From Liquidambar formosana (Eukaryota > Streptophyta > Magnoliopsida > Saxifragales > Altingiaceae), in the NCBI GenBank assembly GCA_039720395.1, contig CM077832.1:14512966-14576965 (forward strand): a stretch of DNA of 64,000 nt, written 5' to 3'. The notes under the pieces were generated by a model. That model was not told the origin of the DNA. It worked only from the letters and a program-made list of their open reading frames with translations, and did not search any database. Below, one piece after another: positions 12,279-22,752 of this stretch (position 1 is the first letter of the stretch; the number at the start of each line of letters is the position of its first letter). A program made the translations under genes and the position numbers.

Positions 12279-12517
12279 AGTCTTTCCGTTTCATAATAAG
12301 TGTTCCTTTTGAAAAAACACGTTTTTTAATGAAACCCTTTTAAATGCTTTCACATCAGAGCATATATTTTGAAATTCCAATTTTGCCCTCAAGTTTGTAA
12401 AACATTAGAAAAAGAAAGAAAACCTTTTTAAGAGTATTTTAGGAAATGAGTAAAAAAAGTTCATTGACTTTTGAAATGGGACACTTATTTTGAAACATCC
12501 CAAAAAAGAAAATAGGA
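12279..12517. mobile_element. MITE-like element with TTTCATAATAAGTG termini
   Basis: The left arm contains TTTCCGTTTCATAATAAGTG. The right arm contains CACTTATTTTGAAACATCCC, the approximate inverse. The about 240-base interior is AT-rich. The CCGTTTCATAATAAGTG phrase is typical of plant mariner/Stowaway-type MITEs, so that family is likely but not proved. Confidence 0.55.
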
Positions 12518-12936
12518 CACCTATAGCATTTACAAGTTTTTTGACTTTTAGAAAACGCAATAACATGGAGCTTCAATTCGGGCTAAGCTAAGCTAAACAT
12601 GCCAAAGTCGGGTCCAAACTCAAAAGCAGGCTCAAATTAGTTTCAAACCAATAAGGTAAACTCAAATACATGTACGTTGAAGAGATCAATCTAATGGTCT
12701 CTAAAAAACTTGAGTAAAAAAATTGATTATATAGTAATAATAAGATCACTGGATCTTGTGCAATCTAATGGCCGGCTTAGGAACTACCTAATAAATTATT
12801 TTCATATGAGTCAGCATCTGGTGACAACTTTTATACCCACACAAATGTAAGTCCTAAGTTAATTTGTCAAATAATAAGTGGATTTTGGCTATTTCGTGGA
12901 TCCGACTGCTTGAAAATTGTGTTTTATGATCTTCAT

Positions 12937-13484
12937 CAAGGACGGCAATGGCATGGGTTTTTTGGGGTCCCGTTTGGGATTTTATTATTATTATTATTAT
13001 AAATCCCATTAGATTTTGGGACGAAGTTAATTGAGATTTTATTTAAAAACCCATCCCGAACCTACCACAATTAGATACTCAATTTTTTAGAGATTTTACA
13101 ATAGAATAATGTTCATTTAATATGGATGTTATGTGGAGTGATGGCATAATGATAGTTATAACTTTCAGTTATGAATTTTCTGAACAATTTATGAAATGTA
13201 TTTGGTGGCATTTATGATGTAAATAATTTCTAAATTTATATTGATTACCTTATGATACTTTATTTTAATTTGGTGGTAAATATAATATTTGCAAATTTTT
13301 GGTTTCCCATCCCAATATATATAAATGGGACAAGACTGATAGGATAAGAAGGGATTTTTCAAATTTATTTGTAATGGGAATGAAAATTTAATGTCAAACT
13401 CATGATAAGTTTGGGATGGGGTTAGGATGTGGAACAAGGTTAGAGAGTGGGCTTCCATCCCAAACCCACCTATTGCCACCCCTA
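12937..13484. mobile_element. hAT-like non-autonomous element, 548 bp
   Basis: The left end CAAGGACGGCAATGGCATGG pairs with the inverse of the right end CCTATTGCCACCCCTA. The sub-terminal regions hold TTTGGGAT/ATCCCAAAC words in inverse orientation. The flanks ATCTTCAT (12929-12936) and ATCTTCAC (13485-13492) agree at 7 of 8 bases, the size expected for hAT. No transposase frame. It lies about 360 bases past the 3' end of the second nsLTP gene. Confidence 0.68.
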
Positions 13485-13842
13485 ATCTTCACCCTACACG
13501 CAAGCGCAGATATATTGTAATTTAAATGGAGTCAAACTACCATTACGACCACAAATTTCTTGTAACAAGACAACTGTGGTAATGATGGAAGATAATTAGC
13601 AGCCCCCAAGAATTTGTCACACGATATTGCACTTCAATAGAGACTCACATATCTACTCTGACAAGAAGTAAACCATTAATATCCTTTCCCATTCTCCATC
13701 TTACACATAATCCATTATTCAAAAAAAAAAAAAAAAAAAAAAAGGAAACAGAAGAGAAGAGAAGGTGGGCAACCATGTGGTACTTTATTGACTATTCAAG
13801 TTGCTAGGTAGGACTCTTAATCTGCTGCTAATAAAGTGTAAT

Positions 13843-14130
13843 CTAGCAATTGGGGAACGGCACACCACAGGTGGTACTAACCCTTCTGGCGTTGGGAGAG
13901 TTGACATATTGCCTGAGATTTGGGTCCTTGAGGTACCCACATAGGCATGGCCTTTGCTCCCTCAACTTGCTGCAGCACATTCTCGATGGCGGAGCCGACG
14001 ACGTGAACGCCGACAGGCATGAGCTGAGCTCCAAGGCGCTGCATGTCACTGCCTTTGTCAAGTGCGCTTCTCCCAGAAGCACCACCACGACCACGACCAC
14101 GCACAGTGCCACAAAAGGCACCTTCTTCAT
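13843..14130 (-). CDS. Type 2 non-specific lipid-transfer protein (nsLTP2), copy 2
   Basis: Encodes 95 residues in one exon. Residues 1-27 form a strongly hydrophobic signal peptide (VVVVVVVLLG), with the predicted cut after TKA. The 68-residue mature part has the same C-X7-C-X13-CC-X8-CXC-X23-C-X6-C spacing as copy 1. The CLC pair plus GYLKDP, NARRV and CGVPFP are shared with copy 1, whereas the loop before the CC (SSAPPSRM versus STAPPPPI) and the residues before Cys7 differ. Expected role: secreted binding of lipids in wall, cuticle or defence contexts. The signal peptide is two residues longer through extra Val codons. Both genes share orientation and leader layout, so they arose by local duplication. 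Confidence 0.96.
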   Translation of the reverse strand: MKKVPFVALCVVVVVVVLLGEAHLTKAVTCSALELSSCLSAFTSSAPPSRMCCSKLREQRPCLCGYLKDPNLRQYVNSPNARRVSTTCGVPFPNC

Positions 14131-14228
14131 CGATCTTCAACCGCACAACAATCAATTAACGTGTGTGTGCAGTGTGAGAGAGAGAGACAGGGAGGGTGAG
14201 GAGCAATTAACTTGGGCTTCACACGCGA

Positions 14229-14234
14229 TTTATA
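14229..14234 (-). promoter_or_regulatory. TATA box of nsLTP copy 2
   Basis: The minus strand reads CATCTATAAATCGCGTGTG, about 100 bases before the ATG. The context is nearly identical to copy 1, with a short GA-rich leader between the box and the start. Confidence 0.75.
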
Positions 14235-14339
14235 GATGAAATGCCAGGCTAACCATGTTTGAATGGCTTGGGTTAGATGAGCAATGGGGGTCAACAGGTC
14301 AACGGGCAGTATGTTCAAGTGAACCCCACCAGATTGAAG

Positions 14340-14378
14340 TGGGTGGGCCCATCGTTAAAGGTGCTTTCTCTTTGATTT
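14340..14378 (-). promoter_or_regulatory. Upstream block shared with nsLTP copy 1
   Basis: Carries GGTGGGCC, TAAAGGTGCTTTCTC and TTGATTT, matching the block at 7433-7467 in both sequence and distance from the start codon. The function is inferred from conservation only. Confidence 0.5.
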
Positions 14379-14379
14379 G

Positions 14380-16251
14380 TCCAGATGTGGACCCACCTAG
14401 GTGGTTGGTGGGTTCACACCTAATTATTGCTATAAGGGACTTGGGATGGGTAGATTTTATGGATTGTTCATCGAAAAATAAAAAATCCACACTCCAACCC
14501 TTTAATTTCCATGAACTTTCATATAATGCCATATATGGATCCTATTTTCACAACTGCCATTAGGCGTTCATAAATTTGTAGGACGCGATGTATGTGATGC
14601 TAAGGCAATTCGTACATAATTATCTTTCTCTTGGGCCCCACTCTCATTCATTTTTCCTCGTTGTGTCTTTTCCATTGGTACGCATAACGTGACAGACTAA
14701 CCAACCCATTAGAGGGGCTAATTCTCTGTTGATTGTGATCGGTCCATTGGAATGACTACCTTGCCAGATGGCTGGCGCATGTTTATTTGTCATTGCATTG
14801 ACAAGGGCCTAAATGCTCTGTCATCAACTCGCATCATAAAATTGAATTGGCCTCATGTGGAGTCGCTTCCATTGATATATCTTCTATCCACTAAAAAAAT
14901 GTTAGGCACCTCAAATATCTTCTTGTCCCAGAATGATAACGTAGGTGGAAAACAATCACGGCCCATGAATCGAAAAAGATCCTAGGCTCGAATTGGCTCT
15001 TTCACTACATGTGAATGATTGGTAAATCACAGGATATTAGTCTACGTTGTCTTCTTCAAATTTAATGCTAGTACTGGTGGTATTTCATAATTTTCCTATG
15101 ACACATATAGCACCACACGGTTCATTACTAATGCTTTATGCTATGAATGATATGTGGATCCATGGGTGCATACCTTATAATAATATCTGTGGGCTCCTTT
15201 ATTTTTATAGGCATGTGTTGGCTTGTGAAATCTGTGCAGTCATTATTATTGTCATGACTCATGAGATCATTTCCTTGATTTGTATTTATACTGAGGGCAC
15301 AAACCTTATGTGTACTGGGGTCTTATTTGAGTACCGAGATTTGCGGAAAAATTACTATGCAACATATGTTTTTTTGGACCATGATTAACTTAATTAGTGG
15401 CGCCACTCGAGGGTTTTTCTTGGAATCATATTTTCTAACATCAGTCCATTGACTATTTTGCATTCAACAGAAGATGTTGGTTAGATCAACTTGACTTCCG
15501 GCCATGGGAAATTCATCGAAACTGTCATTCGTTTTCCATAGTATATACAGCCAAGACTTGAAGTCAACTTAAGAAAATGGGGAAATATCACATGTCAGTA
15601 TATCACCATTGATCTTTATGAAATGCGAGGAAAGGTAAGTTCCAAATCTTCAGACCATTTTCAATTGTCTACGTGTATACACGTATACATTTTTATCCAT
15701 TACCCCGTCCTCCAAAAAAATAAAAAAATAAAAAAATAAACTGTCCTCTTTGGGATTTGGCGAAATAACACCCGCTTACCTTAATATTTCGAAAATTACA
15801 TTAACCTCTCATGAGATTGAGCCAAAAGTATGCAGATTTCCATTCCATTACTTTTTCCATTAAGGAGCATGTAAAATGTCAAAATTGCCCATAGTCTAAG
15901 TTGCTTACATTTTTTTTTTTTTTTCTTCTCATTTCTAAGATTTGATTTTGGTCTAAGGTGTTTTAAAGAGTCAAAACCCATTAGTTTAATTGGAGTCAAA
16001 GTAGGCTTTGGCACCCTTTTGATGTAGCAAAACAAATAAATAATAAATGAAGATAACCATGTCTTCACATGGCCGGCATATAGGTGCAAAATAAGCTTTA
16101 ATATCTATATTATGATATTTTTGTCTTTAAATAAGATTTTAGAATTAATTTAGTTATTGCATTCTTCATTCTTTAATTAAGGGTAATATTGATATTTTTG
16201 TGGGTTTTGTGCATGACATCATCTATTTTCGTTAGTCAAACTATGCTCAAT
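14380..16251. other. Gene-free stretch
   Basis: The open frames (for example 15047-15388) show no recognisable domain, codon pattern or splice context. A (TAAAAAA)n-like tract lies at about 15716-15740 and a T-run near 15910. I see no gene. Confidence 0.55.
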
Positions 16252-16841
16252 CTAGAAAACACCGATACTCTAAAAAATTTCAAAGTGCAGTGTCTAACAT
16301 GTATTGGACACGACACTTGCCCAACATACCTACTTCCCGTATCAGACACGTGTGGGAAGTGTCCATAATTTTAAATTTTTTTTTTTACCCGGCATAGTCA
16401 AGACATGACTTCGACACTTAGCCAACACATGCAGGACAGTCCTACAACGCAATATGAAAGTCTTTTTGCATATTTTGATAATTGGAATTAGAGAATAGAT
16501 GACGACAAATTTGGTCTTTGATGTTTTGTGTGGAAAATGAAACAATACTTGAAGTTAAATGTCATTGTTACAACTTAATAACTCATTATAACTTATGAAT
16601 TTATGGGTGTCTCACTTGTTTATATAATTACGGAGCATATATTTTATTTCCTCATATGTTTTAATTATTTTTGGATGTATATAATGGAACTATCAATTAT
16701 ATATGTATATAAATTATAAATATATATTTATTTATTACCGTGTCCCTGACATGTCGTGTCTTATCTTTTTTAAGATTTGCTGTATCGGTGTGTTAGTGTC
16801 GTGTCATATTCGTGTCCCATGTTTATGTCCGTACTTCTTAG
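16252..16841. mobile_element. Degenerate relative of the 561-bp foldback family
   Basis: Read inversely, the right end gives CTAAGAAGTACGGACAT, matching the terminus of the 3384-3944 element (CTAAGAAGCACGGACAC) at 15 of 17 bases. The left end CTAGAAAACACCGATAC matches at 12 of 17. Both sub-terminal regions are rich in GACACGACAC words. The flanking 8-mers share only their last five bases, so the target duplication is not established. Confidence 0.4.
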
Positions 16842-17850
16842 CAGTCAATAGATGGAGAGAAGGTAAGTGTTAAATTTATTAAATCTCGAAGAAGGTCAAT
16901 GTAATTTTTTAAATGTCAAGAGAGCTCAATGTCATTTTATTAAACCTCAAAGGAGGTCAATGTAATTTTCCCAAATAAAAAATAAAAAGGAGGACTTTGA
17001 GTATTGAGACTGATTTATTTATTCCACAAATCAAGCCTCAAAGTTGATGCAATTTATTTGCTTAAATTTTTTCAATTTCTCTCTCAATATCTTTTTTTAT
17101 CATTCTTAAAAATATACCTAATCTTTCAAGTGGTATTGGGATCGATTTTTTTTTTTTTTCAAAAATGATCAGAGAATACATACACACATACGCATTAATG
17201 TGAAATCGAAATCAAGATCTTTACAAATCCCACACCTCTGTTGGGATGAGACATGTCATTAACCCCAAGGACCATTATTGGGATAAGACATGTCATTAAC
17301 CTCATGGACCATTGGTACTAAGTGGTACTGGGATGTTGGTTATGTTTAATTGTCACAATAAACAAGCAACATGGTACTCTTTCACTAACCACAGCTATTC
17401 TCATTGATTATGATCATGGTATCAAGCTAGTTATCTACTTTGCTTTAATTAATATTGCAATATTATGATGCTTAATTATCTACATCAAATCAGTAAATTA
17501 TTTCTGGGTTCACACCACCGGACAAATACAAACCCTACCTACATATGCCAATTGGTTTCGTTCTGGAAAACTATCACTGCCACAAAGATTTATAGTTCTT
17601 TAAAAAATGAAGGAAAACTATGAACCTAAAGTGAAAGAGACTATTTCCGAGAGAAGTTAATGCCAAAAATGCAAATTTGAGAACATGCTTACATGCACTA
17701 ATTTTTGTTGGGGGGTTCTGGATACCCATTTTAAACAAAACCTCTCAGAAAATGGTAACCTTTTGGCTCTTTTCTTTCATGTAACTTCCAGATTTTTGGG
17801 TTGGGAGAGGAAAAAGTTCTCTCAATCCCTTCGAAGATTCATATGTTTTT
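16842..17850. other. Gene-free stretch with short repeats
   Basis: Near 16870-16970 the phrase AAGGTCAATGTAATTTT and variants recur three times at roughly 40-base intervals. A second short repeat (GGGATRAGACATGTCATTAAC) occurs twice at about 17240-17300. No coding region. Confidence 0.5.
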
Positions 17851-17990
17851 TGGGGAATTACAGATTGGTCAGGCTATGGTTAAATAATTACACATCAATA
17901 CAAATGACTACTAACTTGATAGTAAATGACTAGTAATTTAACTAAGAATGACTGCTAATTATAATTATTTGCCAATAACCGGACCAATTC
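17851..17990. mobile_element. MITE, related to the one in the receptor-kinase promoter
   Basis: The left arm GATTGGTCAGGCTATGGTTA and the inverse right arm ATTGGTCCGGTTATTGGC match closely, enclosing AT-rich DNA with ATGACTACTAACTT words. The same AGATTGGT-AGGCTATGG terminus and ATGACTA-like interior appear at 54363-54532. Confidence 0.6.
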
Positions 17991-18309
17991 ATAACAACTA
18001 ATTCCATACAAAAGCTTTGGGACAACTAGGTTTGCCGGAACTGTTTGATTGATTCAAGTTGAAATCTCAGAATCGGCATTTTGTTAGTTCTTTTCCTATG
18101 CCTTAATAAAGTGGACTCCAATTTCACCAAAGTAATTAATGAAGAAAGAATAAAATTAACAAACTAATAATAAGAAGTTATTCTACCAGTTACCAAAAAA
18201 ATAAATAAATAAAATAAAACCAAAGTTAATCTACCAACCTTAAGAGGCAACTAAAGTTATAGAAAATCTCCACGTTTGGCTCCCTGTTCACACTTGGAAT
18301 GCTTAGAGT

Positions 18310-18589
18310 TAGGGGTGTAAACAAGCCAAATTGAGCTGAGTAGTAGGTTGCTCAAGTTCAGCTCATTAAATTAACGAGTTCAAAAGTAAAGTTTAAGTTC
18401 AGCTCATTTAGCTTATAAACGAGCTCGAACAAGCCTTTAAACGAGTCGAGTCCGAATAGTACTATAGATAGAAGCTTTAAAATGATACTCGAGTTCAACT
18501 CGTTTATCTCACGAGTGAGCTCGAACAAGTTTTATATCGAGCTGATCTTGAGTTAAGCTCGAGTAACTTAGCTTATTTTTACAACCTTA
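18310..18589. mobile_element. hAT-like non-autonomous element, 280 bp
   Basis: Starts TAGGGGTGTAAACAAGCC and ends TATTTTTACAACCTTA, with inverse termini. The interior is built of GAGCTCGA/ACTCGAGC words. The flanks CTTAGAGT (18302-18309) and CTTAGAGC (18590-18597) agree at 7 of 8 bases. TAGGGGTGTAAA termini with 8-bp duplications are typical of small plant hAT derivatives. No coding capacity. Confidence 0.8.
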
Positions 18590-18599
18590 CTTAGAGCCA

Positions 18600-19020
18600 T
18601 GTATGTAGTTTTGAAATTTGACCCTTATTGAGTATATGTTTCTAAAATTATGAACTTGTAAATCCTATCAAGGCACTTGTTACCTATGGCTTATTTAGTC
18701 CCTTGGTCGATTGTCCAACCACTCTTGTCACTTTTAAAATAAAAAATTTAAAAATGGTTGATTTGGCGAATCATCCAACTACAAATTGTGCCTCTTGTTG
18801 ATTTTGGCCAATCTAGGACATTATCCAACCACTGACCTTACCTTAGTTGATTCGGCCAGCTTTGCTTTGCTTTCGGCCGGTTAGTAAAGTTGGGCAACTT
18901 AGATTTTGACCAATTGGACCAACTTGGCCCACTTCACTTGGCTTTTAACCTACTTTGCTAGGTTTCTGGTTAATTTGGCCAGCTTCACTAGGTTTTGGAC
19001 CATTTTACCAACTCAAAGAA
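18600..19020. repeat. TTGGCCAACTTCACTTGGCTTTT-type degenerate minisatellite
   Basis: From about 18780 a loose unit of roughly 30-36 bases recurs: TTGGCCA, then CTTCACT(T/A)GG, then TTTT. The non-repetitive shoulder before it (CACTTG, then TATGGCTTATTTAG) is the inverse of the shoulder of the array at 29455-29870. Both loci are therefore copies of one interspersed repeat in opposite orientation. Confidence 0.7.
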
Positions 19021-19806
19021 TCATCCAATGTCACATTAGTTTCCTAGCTTGCGACTTTCTTCCCTTCCCTAGATGGACAAATGGACAAAATTTTGGTGCA
19101 CAGGACAAAACGCCCTTTTCTTGGCATTGGCAGCACAATCACCTCTGTGGCACAAGATAGTAATATTAGTAACATGGGTACGCCATGAAAGCATATTAAG
19201 GTTTGTTAGTGTTTCACATCAGTTTGCATCAAATGTTTAAGATAGATTTATAAGGCAGTGTTAGATATCTTCTTAGTGAGGCGCCTTTTAGTTTAGGGTT
19301 TAGAGGACAAACCCATAAGACTAACTATTATGCTGGGTTAAAGCGAACAATACTTTGAAGTGGAGATTGATCTACGCATCTAACGAGGTTATTTTTTAAA
19401 ATATCCTTAATGCCCTTGTTTTAAGTAGGCTCCAGCTTAGATGCTCTCAAAAACATCCAAATGCATGGGGTCATTAAATTTCCATTAAACATCCAAATGC
19501 TTCATGAATTAATTGAAGAAATAACAGCATGCCCAACAAAACCCAAACCAAAAGCATTGAAATCCTATTCTTGAAAGGGCCACGCTATTGCCACCACATA
19601 AAATATTCTAAGTCCCCCATTAATTAAATTAATTTGTTAAATTCTTTATATCCAAATATACATTTACCAATAAGGACGTGTCTACTAACAAACCTAAATA
19701 AAATTTTCCCATCCCCACCCCTAACTCCAAAAACATTATACTTGTAAACTTCATGCTCTTACAAGTTACAAACCTTAACAACCTTAACATCAAATCCATA
19801 TGTATA
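19021..19806. other. Gene-free stretch
   Basis: AT-rich DNA with no coding frame of interest. The short phrases ACATCCAAATGC and TCATTAAATTTCC recur at about 19455-19500. Confidence 0.5.
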
Positions 19807-19815
19807 TAAAAAAAA

Positions 19816-20982
19816 GGGTAAAATGCAAAAAACCCCCCTTTATTGTTACCCATTTTGCAGGATACCCCCCTCTAAAAAAAAACTCATCAAAAAACCCCCT
19901 ATATTGTGCTAGGGGGTACGCCGTTAACGGTAATGTTAAAAGTCCATTATACCCCTGTACGGAGAAATAATAAAATATTAATATTTAACATTAATAAATG
20001 GTTTTTAATAATTATATAAGAAACGGTGTCGTTTTCAGGTTTGCAGTGAAAAAAAAATCGATGCCACCAAGGAAAGCCGCCGGTGCTTCGTCCAAACGCA
20101 CCACTGGAGCCATACAGCCAAATCAACCGCCAAATCTCTCGCTGCTAGAGATCCCTCTGAATCTTTACCCATAAATCCCCCAGGAATTACCATCCCTGCA
20201 CCCGAACCCTCATCGGAAAGGGTTTCGGTTTCCATTTTGCAGTGGGTTTGCGTGGGTTTGGGTTTCCATAGCCATGGGTTTGGGTTTCCATTTTGGCGAC
20301 GATAGACCACGACCGACGTTGGCTGACGACAACCGGCGGCGTTGAACGATGACGATTTTGCCTTGGATGACGACGGCGATGGGCAAGGGCAGACTAGTGT
20401 GGACCGTGGGTGTGCACTGTGAAACGAGAATGGGTGAGGGTGGACGAACACAGGGAGAAAAAATGGTTTTGAACTCATGAAGATGACGGACTAATGTGAT
20501 CCTCCCCATCGCAGCACGAGTCTCACCGTCGACTCCTCTCCTTACCAAGCATGAAGCTCATCGCCGGCGGCACTACAAAGCCCATCCTTTCAGATCTGAA
20601 AAACCCCACCGTCTCCACTCTCGCCGCCGGTGAACTGGTGTTCACAGAACTCATCCATTCTCGCCGTCGCCATCTTCATCTTGGTCATCGATCGCCGTCT
20701 TCGTCGTGATAGGCAAGGGTTCTCCAACGACTCTTGATAGGGTCGAGAATACCAAACGGCACCGTTTTATGTGCTGAAGGGTATTATGGTCATAAAAGTG
20801 ATTTAATTTGATCACATGCCACGCACGTGATCTTTTGCTGTTAAACTAATTGACGGAATGTAGATGGAAGGGGGTATTCTTCAACCCTACACAATATGGG
20901 GGGTTTTTTGTTAGGTATTTTTTTAGAAGGGGGTATCCTGCAAAATGGGTAACAATAGAGGGGGGTTTTTTGCATTTTACCC
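19816..20982. mobile_element. MULE-like non-autonomous transposon, 1,167 bp, 9-bp target duplication
   Basis: The terminal inverted repeats run about 100 bases. The left begins GGGTAAAATGCAAAAAACCC and the right ends with its inverse; the outer 55 bases differ at one or two positions. TAAAAAAAA flanks both ends exactly (19807-19815 and 20983-20991). A 9-bp duplication with long TIRs is the signature of the Mutator superfamily. Sub-terminal motifs AAACGGTGTCGTTTT (20021) and AAACGGCACCGTTTT (20754) form a second inverse pair. The interior between them is much more GC-rich than the surroundings and carries no transposase. See the cargo entry. Confidence 0.92.
20036..20753. other. GC-rich interior of the MULE-like element (possible captured DNA)
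   Basis: About 700 bases, rich in CGCCG, GACGACG and TCATCG words, unlike the AT-rich flanks. On the minus strand an open frame of 147 codons (20035-20478) and an overlapping one of 112 codons run through it. Neither shows a domain I recognise; the repeats NGNPNPW and PNPMAMETQTHANP are compositional. Gene-fragment capture (Pack-MULE) would fit, but family-specific non-coding filler fits as well. Confidence 0.45.
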
Positions 20983-20991
20983 TAAAAAAAA

Positions 20992-22752
20992 TTAGTGTTT
21001 TTCATGTCATATTGAATAATGGACGAGAAAAGCATTGCTAGAGATGGTATTAGCAGCTAAAAGGTAAATATTTACACATTTTTTTGTCAAGTTTAACTTT
21101 CATTTTTCGTATACTGAATTTCGCCTTGTTTGGATTCTTGACTCTAAACATGTTTAAAAAATTCATTTCTATAACATCAAACTCTTTTAACGTGTTCCAA
21201 TTTATAAATCCAAACAAATTTCTTTTGTTCCGTTTTAAAACTCTGAACGCCATAAAAAATCACGTTTTAGGATTGTTCAGTTATGTAACTCTGAACAAAT
21301 GGATGTTGTTCAATTCTAAGAATCCGAACAAACTTGTGTTATTCCGTTTTAAAATATTGAACAACTTAACTATACAAATCCCATTTTAGAATTGTTTGTG
21401 TCAGAGTTGGTTTCCGATGAATCGTGGTTGAGGATGTTGCTGTCGGCTGCAGTAAAGGGAAAGGGGGCTGGCTCTGTCTTCCTGCTTCTAAAGAGCACGA
21501 ATCTAAAGGGAAAAGGGCTTGAGAGGGACGGGTTGGGGTTGAGGGTGGGGTGGAAGAATGTTTTCAGATTTATTATTAAGGGTATTTTAGGAAGATAAGG
21601 GAGTGCTTACATCAAAATTTGAAAGGATTTAATTAGTGGGAGTTTAGAGTATTTTATGTGGCGGCAATAGCCTTGCCCTTCTTGAAATTGGTCTTACCCT
21701 TCTTGAAATTGGTTTTGTAACATGCCCCAAGTCCCCAACCAATCGATGGAGTTGGAGAGTCCATATTGCCCTTTGATCACCTTAAATGGATAAAGAAGAG
21801 AGGCTTTTCCAATGCTCCCGATGGCTTGATGGTGAGAGTCTTGAATCACTAGGCTATATGCCATGGATGAAGCAATTGGGTACCACCTCTAAAATGCTCT
21901 AAACTCTAAAGAAAGAGAGCTTTTTGAGGGCTCGTGATGGGCAGAAAAAATAGTTAAGGATAGAAAGTTCAAACCAATTTTAGGACAAGATCTTCATTTT
22001 AATTTTAATTTTAATTTCTAATTTTTCCAACGGGCTTATCATTCATATCTTCTAACAAGCATGCCTATTTTACTTTTCCCTCAGATTTTTACGTTTACGT
22101 GTAGGTATTGGCATTTTTATGCAATGAAGTACCGTTCGAGCTCTCAATTGACGCAGAGATTTTAGGATAGAATTTCATTGTATCTGAATTTCAAAGTGCG
22201 TACGTCTGATCATTTTGGCTCAAAATTTTGCATGGACAGTCACTGCAACTTCACTGGCTTTTGGGTTGGTCATTTGGTTTTTGTTTCTGTAATGGTATAT
22301 GATCAATGCATTGCAGTCCCATTTGAGCTTTCAACAGACCATCTTAATCAATAGAGCTAGACAGACAGCTGGGTGAGTGCAACCCAGATAAAATGCATGA
22401 TTATTTTGGGTCATGGTCCTGCATTTAGATGGTAATCGAAAAAGGCTGCTGCAGGTGACAACCTCCTTTGTGGTCTATACGGTTGACAAACATGGGTTTT
22501 CTTGTTTTGAATCAAATAATGATAATATACGTACAAGAACTTCAGGGAAAAAACAAAACGATGAAAAACCTATGGCCCTAACCATCTCTTCTTTTCCATT
22601 TTTTTCTCTTTTCTATTCTCTCATATAAGAAAATCCAAAAAGACAAATATTCCTTTCCTGTTCATTGGACTGCAATCTCATATAAGGGAAACAGAAACAA
22701 TAAGGTGATAAAAAATACACGAGCTTCCCCGACACAATTTACAGGGGAAAGT
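20992..22752. other. Gene-free stretch downstream of the RELCH gene
   Basis: A T-rich imperfect repeat lies at about 21085-21380 (TTYAAAAYTCTGAACRAA-like phrases recurring several times). The rest has no recognisable coding capacity. The last few hundred bases before 22753 probably include the 3' UTR of the minus-strand RELCH gene. Confidence 0.5.

Noticed and set aside
13850..14239. 129-codon plus-strand frame opposite nsLTP copy 2
   Set aside because: It is the antisense of a clear eight-cysteine protein; its length follows from the GC-rich coding strand beneath it.
20035..20478. 147-codon minus-strand frame inside the MULE-like element
   Set aside because: Low-complexity residues (NGNPNP, SSS) and no domain. 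It was kept only as possible captured DNA, not as a gene.
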